Shown: positions 29,230-40,461, counted from the first letter of the stretch. The stretch: DNA of 64,000 nucleotides from Veronia nyctiphanis (GCF_004116385.1 NZ_PEIB01000006.1:62001-126000); one strand, 5' to 3'. A program made the numbers and translations. Notes: generated by a model not told the origin, from the letters alone.

Positions 29230-30081
29230 CTACACCGAGAAGGGGTATTTGATTGGCTCATGGCTCTCGTAACCTTCAACCTCAAAGTCATCCAAGGTCA
29301 CCCATGTTTCCAGATCTTCGAGCGTTTTAATGTCTGGGTTGATTTTGAATGTAGGTGGTGAAAGAGGTTCACGTTTCAGTTGTACGTCTCGCATTAGCTC
29401 CAACTGGTCTCCGTAGATGTGGGCGTTTACGATTTTGTGGTAAGCCTTTCCGGGCTTTTTGCCTGTTATTTGGGCAACAATCGCCAACAGGAAGTATACC
29501 TGAACCATGTTGAAATTAAGCCCCAACGGGACGTCACAGCTTCTCTGTGTGCTGTTCAGGTATAAGGTGTCTCCCAACAGCGAAAAGTGGTGACTGTACA
29601 TACATGGACGAAGACAGGCACGCTCGAAAATACCTGGGTTATAAAATGTCAATATTTCACCACGGTTATCGATGCCTTGTGAGAGATCGTCAATAATCTG
29701 ACTTAACAGGTCAATGCGACTGCCATCAGCGGTTCGCCAGCCCCGTCCAACAACACCATAAGCTTCACCAATATCATCTGTCCCCTTCCTGTGGGGGCTT
29801 GCTAACCACACCGCATTATCGTTGGCATTGGCATCCCATGTTTTTGTGCCTAGCTTTCGGAAATCTTCTGCGCTCTGGTAACCACGCAGGTAGCCAATCA
29901 TTTCCGCAATGGCTGATTTCCAGAAGCTCTTCCTCGTTGTGACCAGTGGAAATTCACCGTTGGCGACATCATAGGTCAGGTCTGCATTGATAACGGTCAG
30001 GCACTTCTTTCCAGTACGCTTGTTGTCTACCCAAACGCCCTCATCAACAATACGTTGACACAAATCCAGATATTGTTTCAT
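29230..30081 (-). CDS. thyA: Thymidylate synthase ThyA
   Basis: Methylates dUMP to dTMP with methylene-tetrahydrofolate. The 283-residue protein has the folate/dUMP site segments [20 protein letters not shown], the catalytic cysteine in RPCMYSHHF, the phosphate-binding [16 protein letters not shown] and [11 protein letters not shown] chose ATG 30081 ([17 protein letters not shown]), the usual start; the frame to 30120 adds 13 residues. It runs opposite to ptsP and the TSUP gene, whereas in E. coli it follows lgt on the same strand. Confidence 0.95.
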   Translation of the reverse strand: MKQYLDLCQRIVDEGVWVDNKRTGKKCLTVINADLTYDVANGEFPLVTTRKSFWKSAIAEMIGYLRGYQSAEDFRKLGTKTWDANANDNAVWLASPHRKGTDDIGEAYGVVGRGWRTADGSRIDLLSQIIDDLSQGIDNRGEILTFYNPGIFERACLRPCMYSHHFSLLGDTLYLNSTQRSCDVPLGLNFNMVQVYFLLAIVAQITGKKPGKAYHKIVNAHIYGDQLELMRDVQLKREPLSPPTFKINPDIKTLEDLETWVTLDDFEVEGYESHEPIKYPFSV

Positions 30082-30207
30082 GGCTTCATCTTCTTTTGTT
30101 TGTTGGGTGAATTGTAACATCGCCGGGGGAGGATAGGGCGTTCAAATATTGTAATTGCGTTCTTGATGGGAAAGGAAACGGGCTAGATTACATCTACTGT
30201 TTGCTAA

Positions 30208-30243
30208 ACAAAAAAAGCGCCCTTAAGGACGCTTTCTTTTTTC
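30208..30243 (-). terminator. Terminator after nptA
   Basis: On the minus strand AAAGCGTCC pairs with GGGCGCTTT around TTAA (one G-T pair) and is followed by a T7 run. It lies just downstream of the nptA stop and upstream of thyA. Confidence 0.85.
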
Positions 30244-30255
30244 GCTATATGGTCG

Positions 30256-31398
30256 TTACTGAGTAAGGAACAGAACCGCTCCTGGAACAAACAGAAAGAC
30301 GACAGCCATGTAGCTGACAACAGCCAGTTGTGAACGTTCAGCCAACTGACCTAACCAGTGAGCGGCTTTCAACGGAAGTTCGCGCAGTACTGGAATACCG
30401 AATATCAGCAGCGTCGCAAGAATGTTGAACGTCAGGTGAACCAATGCAATTTGCAGAGCAAAGATGGCATTTTCTCCTGTCACGGCGGTCGCTGCCAGAA
30501 GTGCAGTGATACAGGTACCGATGTTCGCGCCAAGGGTGAATGGGTACACATCACGCACTTTTAGGACGCCAGTACCGACAAGAGGAACCATTAGGCTTGT
30601 TGTTGTTGATGAGCTTTGTACCAGTACAGTCACGACTGAGCCAGAAAAGATTCCGTGAAGCGGACCACGACCGATGGCGCTCTTGAGGATTTCTTTTGCG
30701 CGACCAACCATCAGTTTCTTCATCAGTTTGCCCATGAGAGTGATGGCAGCAATGATGATGAAGATACCCAAGGCAATCATGATAATCCCGCCTGTGTTGT
30801 TTGGCAGCGCTTCAAGCGGACCTTTCACCGCACTGACAACAGGCTTTGTCAAAGGTTTGATGAAGTTGAAGCTTTTGATGCTCATGTCACTCGCGCTGGT
30901 CAGTGGCGAGACCAACCATGCAGAGATTTTGTTTAACAGACCGAATGCCATCTCCAAGGGTAAGAAGATTGCGACAGCGAAAAGATTGAAGAAGTCATGA
31001 ACAGTGGCACAAGTAAAGGCGCGACGGAACTCTTCTTTACAACGCGCGTGGCCCAAGCTCACCAGAGTGTTGGTTACAGTCGTACCGATGTTGGCACCCA
31101 TAACCATAGGAATTGCAGTTTCAAGGGGGAGGCCGCCAGCTACTAGACCAACAATGATCGAGGTAACGGTGCTTGATGACTGTATCAGTGCTGTTGCTGC
31201 AATACCAATCATCAGTGCAGCGACTGGATGGGATGCAAACTCAAACAGTTCTTTTGCATGCTCACCAGTTGCCCATTTAAAGCCGCTACCGACCATCGCA
31301 ACAGCGACGAGCAACATGTAAAGCATAAAGGCTAGCTTGGTCCATCTAAACCAATTCTTTGATGAAGACTCACTAACCGTTGAAATCTGAGATGTCAT
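30256..31398 (-). CDS. nptA: Na+/phosphate cotransporter NptA
   Basis: Inner-membrane symporter bringing in phosphate with Na+, related to mammalian NaPi-II carriers and described in V. cholerae. The 380-residue protein contains the two inverted-repeat signatures, each with a QSSS motif (TALIQSSSTVTSIIVGLVAG; TVLVQSSSTTTSLMVPLVG) and each followed by a GANIGT motif (VMGANIGTTVTNTLVSLG, TLGANIGTCITALLAATAV). ATG 31398 follows GGAGCTTTAGGT. Three Pho-box-like heptamers lie at 31411-31439. It sits beside nhaA, another Na+-coupled system. Confidence 0.92.
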   Translation of the reverse strand: MTSQISTVSESSSKNWFRWTKLAFMLYMLLVAVAMVGSGFKWATGEHAKELFEFASHPVAALMIGIAATALIQSSSTVTSIIVGLVAGGLPLETAIPMVMGANIGTTVTNTLVSLGHARCKEEFRRAFTCATVHDFFNLFAVAIFLPLEMAFGLLNKISAWLVSPLTSASDMSIKSFNFIKPLTKPVVSAVKGPLEALPNNTGGIIMIALGIFIIIAAITLMGKLMKKLMVGRAKEILKSAIGRGPLHGIFSGSVVTVLVQSSSTTTSLMVPLVGTGVLKVRDVYPFTLGANIGTCITALLAATAVTGENAIFALQIALVHLTFNILATLLIFGIPVLRELPLKAAHWLGQLAERSQLAVVSYMAVVFLFVPGAVLFLTQ

Positions 31399-31410
31399 AC
31401 CTAAAGCTCC

Positions 31411-31439
31411 ATGACAGTAATTTGTCAGAAATATGTCAA
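31411..31439 (-). promoter_or_regulatory. Triple Pho-box-like repeats upstream of nptA
   Basis: On the minus strand three heptamers TTGACAT, CTGACAA and CTGTCAT lie 11 bases apart (four-base spacers ATTT and ATTA). The PhoB box is CTGTCAT repeated with four-base spacers; the third heptamer is perfect and the others match 5 of 7. PhoB control of a phosphate carrier would make sense. The array ends only 12 bases before the start codon, too close for the usual -35 substitution, so its mode of action is unclear. Confidence 0.45.
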
Positions 31440-31817
31440 TTTAAAAATCTGAAGGCATAGTATGGAGTTAATATTTCATTAATATTACAGTCTTGATTGA
31501 GTGTGACGATAATATAAATTTTAATGAATATATTATTAAAATTTGATGTGTCTGGTCTAACTTAACACTCTGATTTAACGGGGTTAAGGTGGGTTTGTTT
31601 CGTCGTTCATTTATCAGGTGAATGTCTTAGCGGTTTGAGATCAATGTCTCGTGTTAAAAGTATCGATTGGCCTTTGTCGTTGTGATTCTCCATGATTGTT
31701 ACGGAACCGGATTTCGGTTTTTCCGATACGTAAGCTCCAAACAAGCGATTATTCCCTCATCGAAGTGATAGATAGACTAACGATATGACTCGCAATTCAG
31801 TTGAAGAAGGAAAAGCA
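31440..31817. other. Intergenic region between nptA and nhaA
   Basis: No gene seen. The first half is very A/T-rich. A small CCG stem followed by TTTTT occurs around 31705-31722. Promoters of the two divergent genes must lie here, but I cannot assign -35/-10 pairs with confidence. Confidence 0.4.
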
Positions 31818-33011
31818 ATGACTGATGTTATCCGTCAGTTTATGAAAGTGGAATCAGCGGCAGGCATTGTCCTGATTGTCGCAGCACTGCTGGCAATGCT
31901 TGTAGCGAACTCACCACTTTATTCTCTCTACGATGTGACTCTGCACACCTATATTGCAGGGTTATCAGTAGAACATTGGATCAATGATGGCTTCATGGCT
32001 ATTTTCTTTTTACTTATCGGTCTTGAAGTAAAAAGGGAGCTGATTGAAGGGGCCCTTAACACCAAAGAAAAAGCTATCTTTCCCGCAATCGCCGCTGTGG
32101 GCGGTATGGTTGCTCCCGCACTCATTTATCTTGTTTTCAATAGTTCTGATCCGGTTACCGTTAACGGCTGGGCAATCCCTGCTGCAACAGACATTGCGTT
32201 TGCTTTGGGGGTTATGGCTCTTCTTGGCAACCGTGTGCCCCTTGCGCTGAAAGTATTCCTGTTGGCATTAGCCATCATTGACGACTTGGGCGTTATTGTC
32301 ATTATTGCCCTTTTCTACAGCAGCGACCTATCAGTCACCGCCTTGTCTGTAGCGTTTGTCGCTACCGCTGTTCTCTTTGCGCTTAATTATTTAAACGTGA
32401 GAGCGATACGTTGGTATGTTGTTGTAGGTGCCGTGCTCTGGTTCAGTGTGCTTCAATCAGGTGTTCACGCAACACTTGCGGGTGTCGTGCTCGGGTTCAC
32501 TGTTCCGCTCGAGGGCAATGAGAAAGGAGACAAATCGCCACTCAAGACAATGGAGCATGCGCTTCATCCCTTTGGTGCGTTTCTTATATTGCCTATTTTT
32601 GCCTTTGCGAATGCAGGTATCTCGCTGGAAGGCTTTTCGCCGGACCGCCTGACAGGCGTATTGCCTTTAGGCATCATGCTCGGGTTGTTCATTGGCAAAC
32701 CCCTTGGCATATTCACTTTCAGTTGGTTGGCGGTGAAACTGGGTATTGCTCAATTGCCAGAACGCGTTGACTTTAAACAGATATTCGCTGTTTCCATCCT
32801 CTGTGGTATTGGCTTCACCATGTCTATCTTCATCTCATCTCTGGCTTTTGTAGGTGTTGAGAGCTCATATATTACCGAATCTCGAATTGGTATTTTGATT
32901 GGCTCTACCGTATCTGCACTGGTTGGCTATTTCATACTGCGTCAAGTATTGCCAAATGATGACCAGAGTCTGGCGCAAAATGATGAAAAAGATGCGGGAA
33001 TAGACTACTAG
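31818..33011 (+). CDS. nhaA: Na+/H+ antiporter NhaA
   Basis: Electrogenic antiporter exporting one Na+ for two H+, controlling sodium and pH. The 397-residue protein has about a dozen membrane helices and the cation-binding residues: Asp in [10 protein letters not shown] and the Asp-Asp pair in [17 protein letters not shown], plus [20 protein letters not shown] and [22 protein letters not shown] 31818 ([10 protein letters not shown]) follows AGAAGGAAA; the ATG at 31785 adds 11 unconserved residues. nhaR follows 98 bases later. Confidence 0.96.
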   Translation: MTDVIRQFMKVESAAGIVLIVAALLAMLVANSPLYSLYDVTLHTYIAGLSVEHWINDGFMAIFFLLIGLEVKRELIEGALNTKEKAIFPAIAAVGGMVAPALIYLVFNSSDPVTVNGWAIPAATDIAFALGVMALLGNRVPLALKVFLLALAIIDDLGVIVIIALFYSSDLSVTALSVAFVATAVLFALNYLNVRAIRWYVVVGAVLWFSVLQSGVHATLAGVVLGFTVPLEGNEKGDKSPLKTMEHALHPFGAFLILPIFAFANAGISLEGFSPDRLTGVLPLGIMLGLFIGKPLGIFTFSWLAVKLGIAQLPERVDFKQIFAVSILCGIGFTMSIFISSLAFVGVESSYITESRIGILIGSTVSALVGYFILRQVLPNDDQSLAQNDEKDAGIDY

Positions 33012-33066
33012 TCGTTCAACATACTTTCCTAATATTACCCTCGATACCTCGTATTGCGGCCACCGG

Positions 33067-33090
33067 AGGGACAGCGTAAGCTGTCCCCTC
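33067..33090. repeat. Hairpin between nhaA and nhaR
   Basis: GGGACAGC and GCTGTCCC pair around GTAA. No T run follows, so this is more likely an mRNA-processing or attenuation hairpin than a full terminator. Confidence 0.5.
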
Positions 33091-33109
33091 ATCGGAATAA
33101 AGGCTCAGT

Positions 33110-34003
33110 ATGTCGCATCTCAATTACAACCATCTTTATTATTTTTGGATGGTATGCAAACAAGGTTCGATCACTAAAGCCGCTGACGCGCTGTTTTTAA
33201 CCCCTCAGACCGTTACCGGCCAGATCAGAACGCTAGAAGAAAGACTTGAAGGAAAACTGACGAAGCGAAACGGTCGCTATGTTGAACCCACTGAATTGGG
33301 GCAACTCGTGTTCAAGTATGCAGACCGAATGTTTGGCTTGAGTTACGAACTATTGGATATCGTTAACTACAGCCAAAGAGAGAACCTGCTATTTGAGGTC
33401 GGTGTTGCTGATGCCTTATCAAAAGAGCTAGTTAGTGCGGTTTTACTGCATGGCTCCTCTGCCGAGGATGGTGTCCACCTTCGATGCTTTGAATCAACCC
33501 ACGAGCTTTTATTAGAGAAGCTCCGGCAACACAAGCTGGATATGATCCTATCTGATTGTCCCGTTGATTCCTCGCAAAATGAGGGCCTTTTCAGTGTAAA
33601 GCTCGGTGAAAGCACCATGAGCTTTTTTTGTTCACAAGGTGTGAAACTATCGTCATACCCTGAATGCCTTGAGCAAAACAAACTACTGATCCCTGGTAGC
33701 CGTTCTGCGATGGGGCGTAAGGTGAAACAATGGTTTGACACGCAAGGAATTACGCCTGATATCTTGGGTGAGTTCGATGATGCGGCCCTGATGAAAGCGT
33801 TTGGTGTAAATAGCGAGGCTATCTTTCTGGCTCCTAGCTCATATGTTGAAAAGATGAAACTGCCCAATGTTGCAGAAGTCGCAAGAGTGGAAGAGCTGAA
33901 AGAGGAATATTTCGTTATATTCGCCGAACGCATGATTAAACATCCGGCTGTTGCCCGAATTTGTGAAGCGAACCTCTCTTCTCTTTTTCAGGACCAAAGC
34001 TGA
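33110..34003 (+). CDS. nhaR: LysR-type activator of nhaA
   Basis: Na+-responsive LysR-family regulator of nhaA. The 297-residue protein has an N-terminal winged helix ([37 protein letters not shown]) and a periplasmic-binding-like effector domain ([26 protein letters not shown]). It starts [13 protein letters not shown] at ATG 33110. Position directly after nhaA is the E. coli arrangement. Confidence 0.93.
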   Translation: MSHLNYNHLYYFWMVCKQGSITKAADALFLTPQTVTGQIRTLEERLEGKLTKRNGRYVEPTELGQLVFKYADRMFGLSYELLDIVNYSQRENLLFEVGVADALSKELVSAVLLHGSSAEDGVHLRCFESTHELLLEKLRQHKLDMILSDCPVDSSQNEGLFSVKLGESTMSFFCSQGVKLSSYPECLEQNKLLIPGSRSAMGRKVKQWFDTQGITPDILGEFDDAALMKAFGVNSEAIFLAPSSYVEKMKLPNVAEVARVEELKEEYFVIFAERMIKHPAVARICEANLSSLFQDQS

Positions 34004-34092
34004 GAGTCAATAACAATAGTTGTCATGTTTTCCTTGGTTTCAGCCGCTGGTGGTTTGTCAGTGGAATATTACATCGCTTGAGTGGTAAGAAA

Positions 34093-34386
34093 ATGGAATT
34101 AAAGAAGATGCAGGAAAATAGTCCGCAGGCAGTTACCTTGCTGAAGGCTATGGCAAATGAAAGACGTTTGATTATTTTGTGTTACTTACTTGAAGGAGAG
34201 ATCTCAGTGGGCATACTCAGTGAGAAACTGGGTTTAAGTCAATCCGCTCTCTCTCAGCACCTAGCTTGGCTAAGACGAGACGAGCTTGTTGCTACGCGTA
34301 AAGAGGCACAGACTGTTTACTATTCGTTGAAAAGTCTGGAGGTCAGAGAAATGATAACCATGCTTTACCAACTCTATTGTAAATAG
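34093..34386 (+). CDS. hlyU: ArsR/SmtB-family regulator HlyU
   Basis: Winged-helix regulator that activates virulence genes in Vibrio by displacing H-NS and responds to oxidants through cysteines. The 97-residue protein has MANERRLIILCYLLEGEISV, the recognition helix GLSQSALSQHLAWLRRDELV and the wing ATRKEAQTVYYSL. Cys30 and Cys96 match the two redox cysteines known in V. cholerae HlyU. There are no metal-binding ELCVCDL motifs. ATG 34093 was chosen over a TTG at 34078. Neighbours rpsT and murJ are as in Vibrio. Confidence 0.88.
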   Translation: MELKKMQENSPQAVTLLKAMANERRLIILCYLLEGEISVGILSEKLGLSQSALSQHLAWLRRDELVATRKEAQTVYYSLKSLEVREMITMLYQLYCK

Positions 34387-34415
34387 TGTTTTAAAAAGCA
34401 CCTTTCATTACCAAC

Positions 34416-34443
34416 AAAAAAACCGGCATAAGCCGGTTTTTTA
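34416..34443. terminator. Bidirectional terminator between hlyU and rpsT
   Basis: AACCGGC pairs with GCCGGTT around ATAA, with A runs on the left and T runs on the right. Confidence 0.9.
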
Positions 34444-34458
34444 TCGAATCAATAACTC

Positions 34459-34719
34459 TTACAGAGCTTTGATTTGAGCAGCGAAGCTAGCTTTATGACG
34501 AGCAGCCTTGTTCTTGTGGATCAGGCCCTTAGTAGCCATGCGATCCAGAACTGGTGTTACTTCGCCAAATGCTTGAGTAGCGGCTTCTTTATCGCCTGCA
34601 GAGATTGCTGCGATAGTTTTTTTCATGTAAGTGCGCATCATTGAGCGACGGCTTGCATTGTGCTGGCGACGCTTCTCAGATTGGATTGCACGCTTCTTAG
34701 CAGACTTGATATTCGCCAA
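34459..34719 (-). CDS. rpsT: 30S ribosomal protein S20
   Basis: Binds 16S rRNA early in 30S assembly. The 86-residue basic protein reads [34 protein letters not shown] and [20 protein letters not shown]. The start is TTG 34719, giving M-ANIKSAKK, the same rare UUG initiation used by E. coli rpsT; the GTG/ATG frame upstream adds MGVRP with no counterpart. GGGAG lies eight bases before the TTG. A weak start fits autogenous translational control. Confidence 0.95.
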   Translation of the reverse strand: MANIKSAKKRAIQSEKRRQHNASRRSMMRTYMKKTIAAISAGDKEAATQAFGEVTPVLDRMATKGLIHKNKAARHKASFAAQIKAL

Positions 34720-35021
34720 GGGTCTAACTCCCAAATCTTGTATTCGGTGACAATTTAAGGCCGAGGAATATGCCTCTTTTTACCCGTGTTGTCAATTCAT
34801 TTGTGCAAATATCCGCCGCACCAAGTCGAACATGTGTCGATGTTGGCGTAAGGCGGTCATCGCGGTTAATATGGCGACGGATTCTAACAGCATTCTTTTC
34901 ATGAAGTAAGCCTTTTGTTCGATAATTAACAGCTGAAGTGACGAGTGCGGCGGGGTTACGCGCGGTAAAATGCGCTGTCGGTCAAAACCATAACAATAAC
35001 GACTCTTTTAAGGGGAACAGC

Positions 35022-36578
35022 GTGTCAAAGCGACTTTTTCGCTCAGGTTTAATAGTAAGCACCATGACCATGGTTTCCCGAGTGATGGGGCTGGCGAGAG
35101 ATATCGTCATTGCCAACCTGATGGGGGCTGGTGGCGCTGCCGATGCCTTCTTGATGGCGAACAAAATACCTAACTTTTTGCGCCGTCTTTTTGCTGAAGG
35201 CGCGTTTTCGCAAGCGTTTGTTCCTGTCATTGCAGAATACGAGGCGAGTGGTGATAAAAATAAAACCCGGGAATTTATCGCGTACGCATCAGGCACGCTG
35301 GGCCTGCTGGTGACAGTGGTTACCCTGATAGGCATCGTTGCGTCTCCTGTGATCATGGCGCTATTTGCAGCAGGGTGGTTTTCTGACTGGATAAACCAGG
35401 GGCCTAATGGGGGAAAATACGAAATTGCCAGCTTTTTGCTAAAAATCACTTTTCCCTACCTCTGGTTCATTACTTTCGTTGCCTTATCGGGGTCAATATT
35501 AAATACCATTGGCAAGTTTGCAGTATCTTCGTTTACCCCTGTGTTTTTAAACATCGCAATGATCCTTGCCGCCATATTTCTTTCACCAACCTCGAACACC
35601 CCGAAACCGGTCTTGCCATCGGCGTATTTTTAGGCGGCTTAATTCAGTTTCTTTTTCAGCTGCCGTTTTTGTATGGAGAGGGCATGTTGATTAGGCCTAA
35701 ATGGGGCTGGTCTCACCCTGGTGTTATCAAAGTCAGAACCTTAATGATCCCAGCTTTGTTCGGGGTCTCGGTTAGCCAAATCAATTTGTTGTTCGATACG
35801 TTTATTGCCAGCTTTCTTGGTGATAGCGCTGTTAGCTGGCTTTATTACGCCGATCGGTTGCTTGAATTTCCGTTAGGTATGTTTGGTATTGCTATTGCGA
35901 CGGTCATCTTACCTGCATTATCCAAAAAGCACGTTGAGAAGACGGCGGAAGAGTTCTCTTCAACCTAGATTGGGGAATCCGGATGGTACTCTTGCTGGGT
36001 ATTCCTGCGTTGGCGGGTATGATTTTACTGGCTAAGCCAATGCTAATGGTCCTATTCATGCGCGGTCAGTTTTTACCGTCTGATGTGGATGCTGCATCGC
36101 TTTCACTCATGCATATGCCAGTGGTCTGTTAAGCTTTATGTTAATAAAGGTGTTGGCTCCAGGTTACTACGCGCGTCAGGACACGAAAACACCAGTGAAA
36201 ATTGGCATTATTGCTATGGTCAGCAACATGGGCTTCAACTTTATCTTTGCGTATTTGTATGGATATGTTGGACTGGCTATTGCGACCTCTTTGTCTGCGC
36301 TGGTGAATGCAGCATTACTGTATCGTGGTCTTCATCTTGATGGTGTATACCGAATTAAACGTGCAACCATTGTGTTTGTTGCTCGGTTGATAATAGCGGT
36401 GGCTTTTATGTCTGCGACGGTTTATTCGTTGAACCCAAGTTTTTCTGAATGGTTGGCGTCACCGCTTTGGCAGCGTGGGTTGGATCTAACCTTGTTGATT
36501 GGTGCTGGAGCCTTGTCTTATTTTGCAGTACTCCTGCTTACAGGATTAAGACCTCGCCACCTCAAAGCGGGTAGCTGA
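35022..36578 (+). CDS. murJ: Lipid II flippase MurJ, frame broken three times
   Basis: MATE-superfamily protein that moves lipid II across the inner membrane for peptidoglycan synthesis. Parts: SKRLFRSGLIVSTMTMVSRV, GLARDIVIANLMGAGGAADA and ANKIPNFLRRLFAEGAFSQAF; then VSQINLLFDTFIASFLGDSA and SWLYYADRLLEFPLGMFGI; then VLAPGYYARQDTKTPVKIG. Breaks lie at 35586-35587 (CC for CCC), 35964-35965 (CC for CCC) and near 36107. Adding a base at each gives 519 residues, close to E. coli's 511. Start is GTG 35022 after AAGGGGA. An essential gene with three losses is almost certainly misread, not dead. Confidence 0.93.
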
Positions 36579-36589
36579 GCGTGCAGATA

Positions 36590-36618
36590 TAGAGTGATTG
36601 TTCCGACTAGTATATAAT
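36590..36618 (+). promoter_or_regulatory. Possible promoter for ribF-ileS-lspA
   Basis: TATAAT at 36613-36618 lies 35 bases before the ribF start and just after the murJ stop; the expected -35 region (TAGAGT) is weak. Confidence 0.4.
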
Positions 36619-36653
36619 CCGCCAGTTTTCTAAGGGGAAGCCACTAAAACGAT

Positions 36654-37613
36654 ATGGAATTGATCCGGGGTATTCATAACATCCGCGATGAACACAAAAA
36701 CTGTGTGTTGACGATCGGAAATTTTGATGGTGTCCATCTTGGCCACAGGGCAGTGTTGTCAAACGTCATTGAGAAAGCAAAGCATCTTGGGCTGCCAGCG
36801 ACAGTACTGCTGTTTGAGCCGCAACCACAAGAGCTCTTTGCAGGCGATGCTGCACCCGCAAGGCTGACACGCCTGAGAGATAAATATCAGCAGCTGAAAG
36901 CTCTTGGTGTCGATAGGCTTCTGGTGGTTAACTTTAATCTGAAATTCGCGTCAATGTCGCCCGAGGATTTTGTTCATCGCTTGTTGGTACAACGCTTGGG
37001 TGTTAAGTTTCTGGTGGTTGGTGACGACTTTCGTTTCGGTGCTAAGCGCAAGGGCGATTTCTCTTACCTTGAGCAACAAGCCGAGAAAGTCGGGTTCGAG
37101 GTTGTCAGCACCCAAAGTTTCTGTGTCTCTGAACAGCGTGTAAGCAGCACAGCCATTCGTCAGGTATTGGCAAATGGCGACCAAGCATCGGCTGCAAAAA
37201 TGCTGGGACGCCCCTACAGTGTGACGGGTCGGGTTGCACACGGACAAAAATTGGGAAGAACGCTGGGGTTCCCAACAGCCAACATACCTCTAAAACGACT
37301 TGTTTCACCCGTTTCAGGTGTTTACGTTGTCAAAGTAGCTGGAATAGAATCAAACGAACTGGTTAACGGTGTTGCCAATGTGGGTACTCGTCCAACTGTA
37401 GACGGAGTCAGGCAGCAGCTAGAAGTACACCTTTTTGATGTCGATACAAACTTGTACGGTCGGCATATTGAAGTGCAGTTACTGAATAAACTGCGCGACG
37501 AGAAGAAATTTGGCTCACTTGATGAGCTTAAAGCACAAATTCAACTTGATACTCAGACGGCTCGTGACTGGCTCGCTGAGAAGAGTAATGTCAAAAACGT
37601 CCATACGGAATAA
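36654..37613 (+). CDS. ribF: Bifunctional riboflavin kinase / FAD synthetase
   Basis: Makes FMN and then FAD from riboflavin. The 319-residue protein has the N-terminal nucleotidyltransferase domain ([46 protein letters not shown]) and the C-terminal kinase domain ([30 protein letters not shown]). ATG 36654 follows AAGGGGAAG. ileS starts eight bases after its stop; the ribF-ileS-lspA-fkpB-ispH order is typical of gammaproteobacteria. Confidence 0.96.
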   Translation: MELIRGIHNIRDEHKNCVLTIGNFDGVHLGHRAVLSNVIEKAKHLGLPATVLLFEPQPQELFAGDAAPARLTRLRDKYQQLKALGVDRLLVVNFNLKFASMSPEDFVHRLLVQRLGVKFLVVGDDFRFGAKRKGDFSYLEQQAEKVGFEVVSTQSFCVSEQRVSSTAIRQVLANGDQASAAKMLGRPYSVTGRVAHGQKLGRTLGFPTANIPLKRLVSPVSGVYVVKVAGIESNELVNGVANVGTRPTVDGVRQQLEVHLFDVDTNLYGRHIEVQLLNKLRDEKKFGSLDELKAQIQLDTQTARDWLAEKSNVKNVHTE

Positions 37614-37620
37614 ACAATTA

Positions 37621-40461
37621 ATGAGTGACTTTAAAGATACCTTAAACCTGCCGGAAACCGGTTTTCCGATGCGAGGTAATCTTGCCAAGCGTGAGCCTGA
37701 AATGCTTAAACGCTGGTACGATGAAGATCTGTACGGAGAGATCCGTAAGGCGAAAAAAGGCAAAAAATCTTTCATCCTGCATGACGGCCCTCCGTATGCA
37801 AACGGTGATATTCATATTGGTCACTCAGTCAATAAAATCCTTAAAGACATTATTATCAAGTCAAAAACCCTGTCAGACTTTGATGCACCTTATGTGCCTG
37901 GTTGGGATTGTCACGGCCTACCTATTGAACTCAAAGTAGAGAAAAAAGTGGGCAAACCGGGCCAGAAGGTGACTGCTGCTGAATTTCGCCAAAAATGCCG
38001 TGAGTATGCTGCTAAACAAGTCGAAGGCCAGATGGCAGATTTCAAGCGCCTTGGTGTATTGGGTGCTTGGGACAAGCCTTATCTGACCATGGACTTTAAC
38101 ACCGAAGCCAACATTATTCGTGCTTTGGGTAAAATTGCCGATAATGGCCACCTTCACAAAGGCTTCAAACCTGTTCACTGGTGTACCGACTGTGGTTCTG
38201 CGCTGGCAGAAGCCGAGGTTGAGTACTACGACAAAGTGTCCCCATCGATTGATGTGAAGTTTCTTGCTGCTGATGAGCAGGCTGTTCTGAGCAAATTTGA
38301 TTTGTCAGAACAGGGTGAGGGGGACGTATCTATCGTTATCTGGACCACCACTCCGTGGACCCTGCCTGCAAACCGCGCTGTTGCTGTTGCAGAAGCACTT
38401 GAATACGTGCTTGTTCAGCTTGAAGGCGACAAGCCTGCTCGCCTGATTGTGGCAGCTGAACTTGCAAAAGACGTGATGGAACGTGCTGGCATCGAAAACT
38501 ACCGCACGCTGGGTGTATGTTCAGGTAAGGCGCTTGAGCTGCTGCGGTTTAACCACCCGTTTTATGCCTACGATGTACCTGTGATCCTTGGCGATCATGT
38601 GACTACAGAATCGGGTACGGGTGTTGTACATACTGCTCCGGGTCATGGTCAGGAAGACTTTGTGGTTGGTCAACAATACAACCTTGAAGTGGCTAACCCT
38701 GTCGGTAGTAACGGTGTTTACTTGCCGGACACCGAGCTTTTCGCCGGGCAGCATGTATTTAAAGCTAACGATAACGTGGTTGCTGTGCTGGAAGAAAAAG
38801 GTGCATTGCTGCATCACCACAAATACGAGCACAGTTACCCACACTGCTGGCGTCACAAAACACCGATCATCTTCCGTGCGACACCACAATGGTTCATTTC
38901 GATGGACAAGGCTGGCCTTCGCTCTAAAGCGATGGAAGAGATCAAATCTGTACAATGGATCCCTGAGTGGGGTCAAAACCGCATCGAATCAATGGTTGAC
39001 GGTCGCCCTGACTGGTGTATTTCCCGCCAGCGTACGTGGGGTGTGCCAATCGCGCTGTTTGTACACAAAGAAACAGCTGAACTTCATCCAAATACCATTG
39101 AACTGATTGAGCAAGTGGCTCAAAAAGTCGAAGAAAGCGGTATTCAGGCATGGTGGGATCTCGACAGTGAAGAGCTGTTGGGTGCTGATGCGGCTAACTA
39201 TGAAAAAGTGCTCGATACTTTGGATGTTTGGTTTGACTCAGGTGCGACACACTCTGCAGTGGTTAACCAGCGCGAAGAGTTTGCTGGCCACGAAGCTGAT
39301 ATGTACCTCGAAGGCTCCGACCAACATCGCGGTTGGTTCCAGTCATCACTGCTGACGTCTGTTGCTATCAAAAACCGTGCACCTTACACGCAGGTACTGA
39401 CTCACGGTTTCACCGTTGATGGTCAGGGCCGCAAGATGTCTAAGTCTATCGGTAACGTGGTTTCACCTCAGGAAGTGATGAATAAGCTGGGTGGCGACAT
39501 CCTGCGTCTGTGGGTGGCATCGACTGACTACACCGGTGAAATGACCGTCTCAGACGAGATCCTGAAACGAAGTGCTGATGCATATCGCCGTATTCGTAAC
39601 ACAGCACGTTTCCTGCTGGCTAACCTGAACGGCTTTAACCCTGAAACAGACATGGTTGCGCCTTCTGACATGGTTGTGGCTGATCGCTGGGCAGTAGGTA
39701 AAGCAAAAGAAGCACAGGAAGAAATCCTGAAAGCTTTCGAAGAATGTAACTTCCACGCTGTGACTCAGCGTTTGATGCAATTCTGTTCTATCGAAATGGG
39801 CTCTTTCTACCTCGATATCATCAAAGACCGTCAATACACAGCGAAAGCGGGAAGCCATGCACATCGCAGCTGTCAGACGGCGTTGTTCCATATCGTTGAA
39901 GCCTTGGTTCGTTGGATGGCGCCTATCATGTCATTCACTGCTGATGAGATCTGGAATGAGATGCCTCAGAAGCAAGCGGATAAAACAGCTCGCAACAAAT
40001 TTGTCTTCACTGAAGTCTGGTACGACGGCCTGTTTGGTCTGGCTGAAGATGAAAACCTGAACAATGCGTTCTGGGCTGAACTTTTGAGCGTGCGTGGTGC
40101 GGTAAATAAATTGCTTGAGCAGGCGCGTAACGAGAAGCTGATCGGTGGTTCGCTGGAAGCTGAAGTCACTTTGTTTGCGAAACCAGAGCTGGCAGAAAAG
40201 CTTCAGGGGATTGGTGATGAGTTGCGTTTCGTGCTGCTGACGTCAAAAGCAGACGTTGTCTCTGCTGATGAGGCTCCGGAAACCGCGACAGCAACAGATA
40301 TGGAAGGTTTATTCGTTTCTGTGACCAAGTCAGAGGCTAAGAAGTGTGATCGCTGTTGGCACTACGTGTCCGATGTGGGTGAAATCGAAGGGCATGAAGG
40401 GATTTGTGGCCGCTGTGTCAGTAACATTGATGGAGACGGCGAAACGCGCCGATTTGCCTAA
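37621..40461 (+). CDS. ileS: Isoleucyl-tRNA synthetase
   Basis: Charges tRNA-Ile, with editing of misactivated valine. The 946-residue class I enzyme has HIGH in [18 protein letters not shown], the CP1 editing domain ([31 protein letters not shown]), KMSKS in [12 protein letters not shown] and a C-terminal zinc-binding segment (CDRCWHY; CGRC). ATG 37621 begins [18 protein letters not shown]. The stop overlaps the lspA ATG by one base. Confidence 0.97.
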   Translation: MSDFKDTLNLPETGFPMRGNLAKREPEMLKRWYDEDLYGEIRKAKKGKKSFILHDGPPYANGDIHIGHSVNKILKDIIIKSKTLSDFDAPYVPGWDCHGLPIELKVEKKVGKPGQKVTAAEFRQKCREYAAKQVEGQMADFKRLGVLGAWDKPYLTMDFNTEANIIRALGKIADNGHLHKGFKPVHWCTDCGSALAEAEVEYYDKVSPSIDVKFLAADEQAVLSKFDLSEQGEGDVSIVIWTTTPWTLPANRAVAVAEALEYVLVQLEGDKPARLIVAAELAKDVMERAGIENYRTLGVCSGKALELLRFNHPFYAYDVPVILGDHVTTESGTGVVHTAPGHGQEDFVVGQQYNLEVANPVGSNGVYLPDTELFAGQHVFKANDNVVAVLEEKGALLHHHKYEHSYPHCWRHKTPIIFRATPQWFISMDKAGLRSKAMEEIKSVQWIPEWGQNRIESMVDGRPDWCISRQRTWGVPIALFVHKETAELHPNTIELIEQVAQKVEESGIQAWWDLDSEELLGADAANYEKVLDTLDVWFDSGATHSAVVNQREEFAGHEADMYLEGSDQHRGWFQSSLLTSVAIKNRAPYTQVLTHGFTVDGQGRKMSKSIGNVVSPQEVMNKLGGDILRLWVASTDYTGEMTVSDEILKRSADAYRRIRNTARFLLANLNGFNPETDMVAPSDMVVADRWAVGKAKEAQEEILKAFEECNFHAVTQRLMQFCSIEMGSFYLDIIKDRQYTAKAGSHAHRSCQTALFHIVEALVRWMAPIMSFTADEIWNEMPQKQADKTARNKFVFTEVWYDGLFGLAEDENLNNAFWAELLSVRGAVNKLLEQARNEKLIGGSLEAEVTLFAKPELAEKLQGIGDELRFVLLTSKADVVSADEAPETATATDMEGLFVSVTKSEAKKCDRCWHYVSDVGEIEGHEGICGRCVSNIDGDGETRRFA

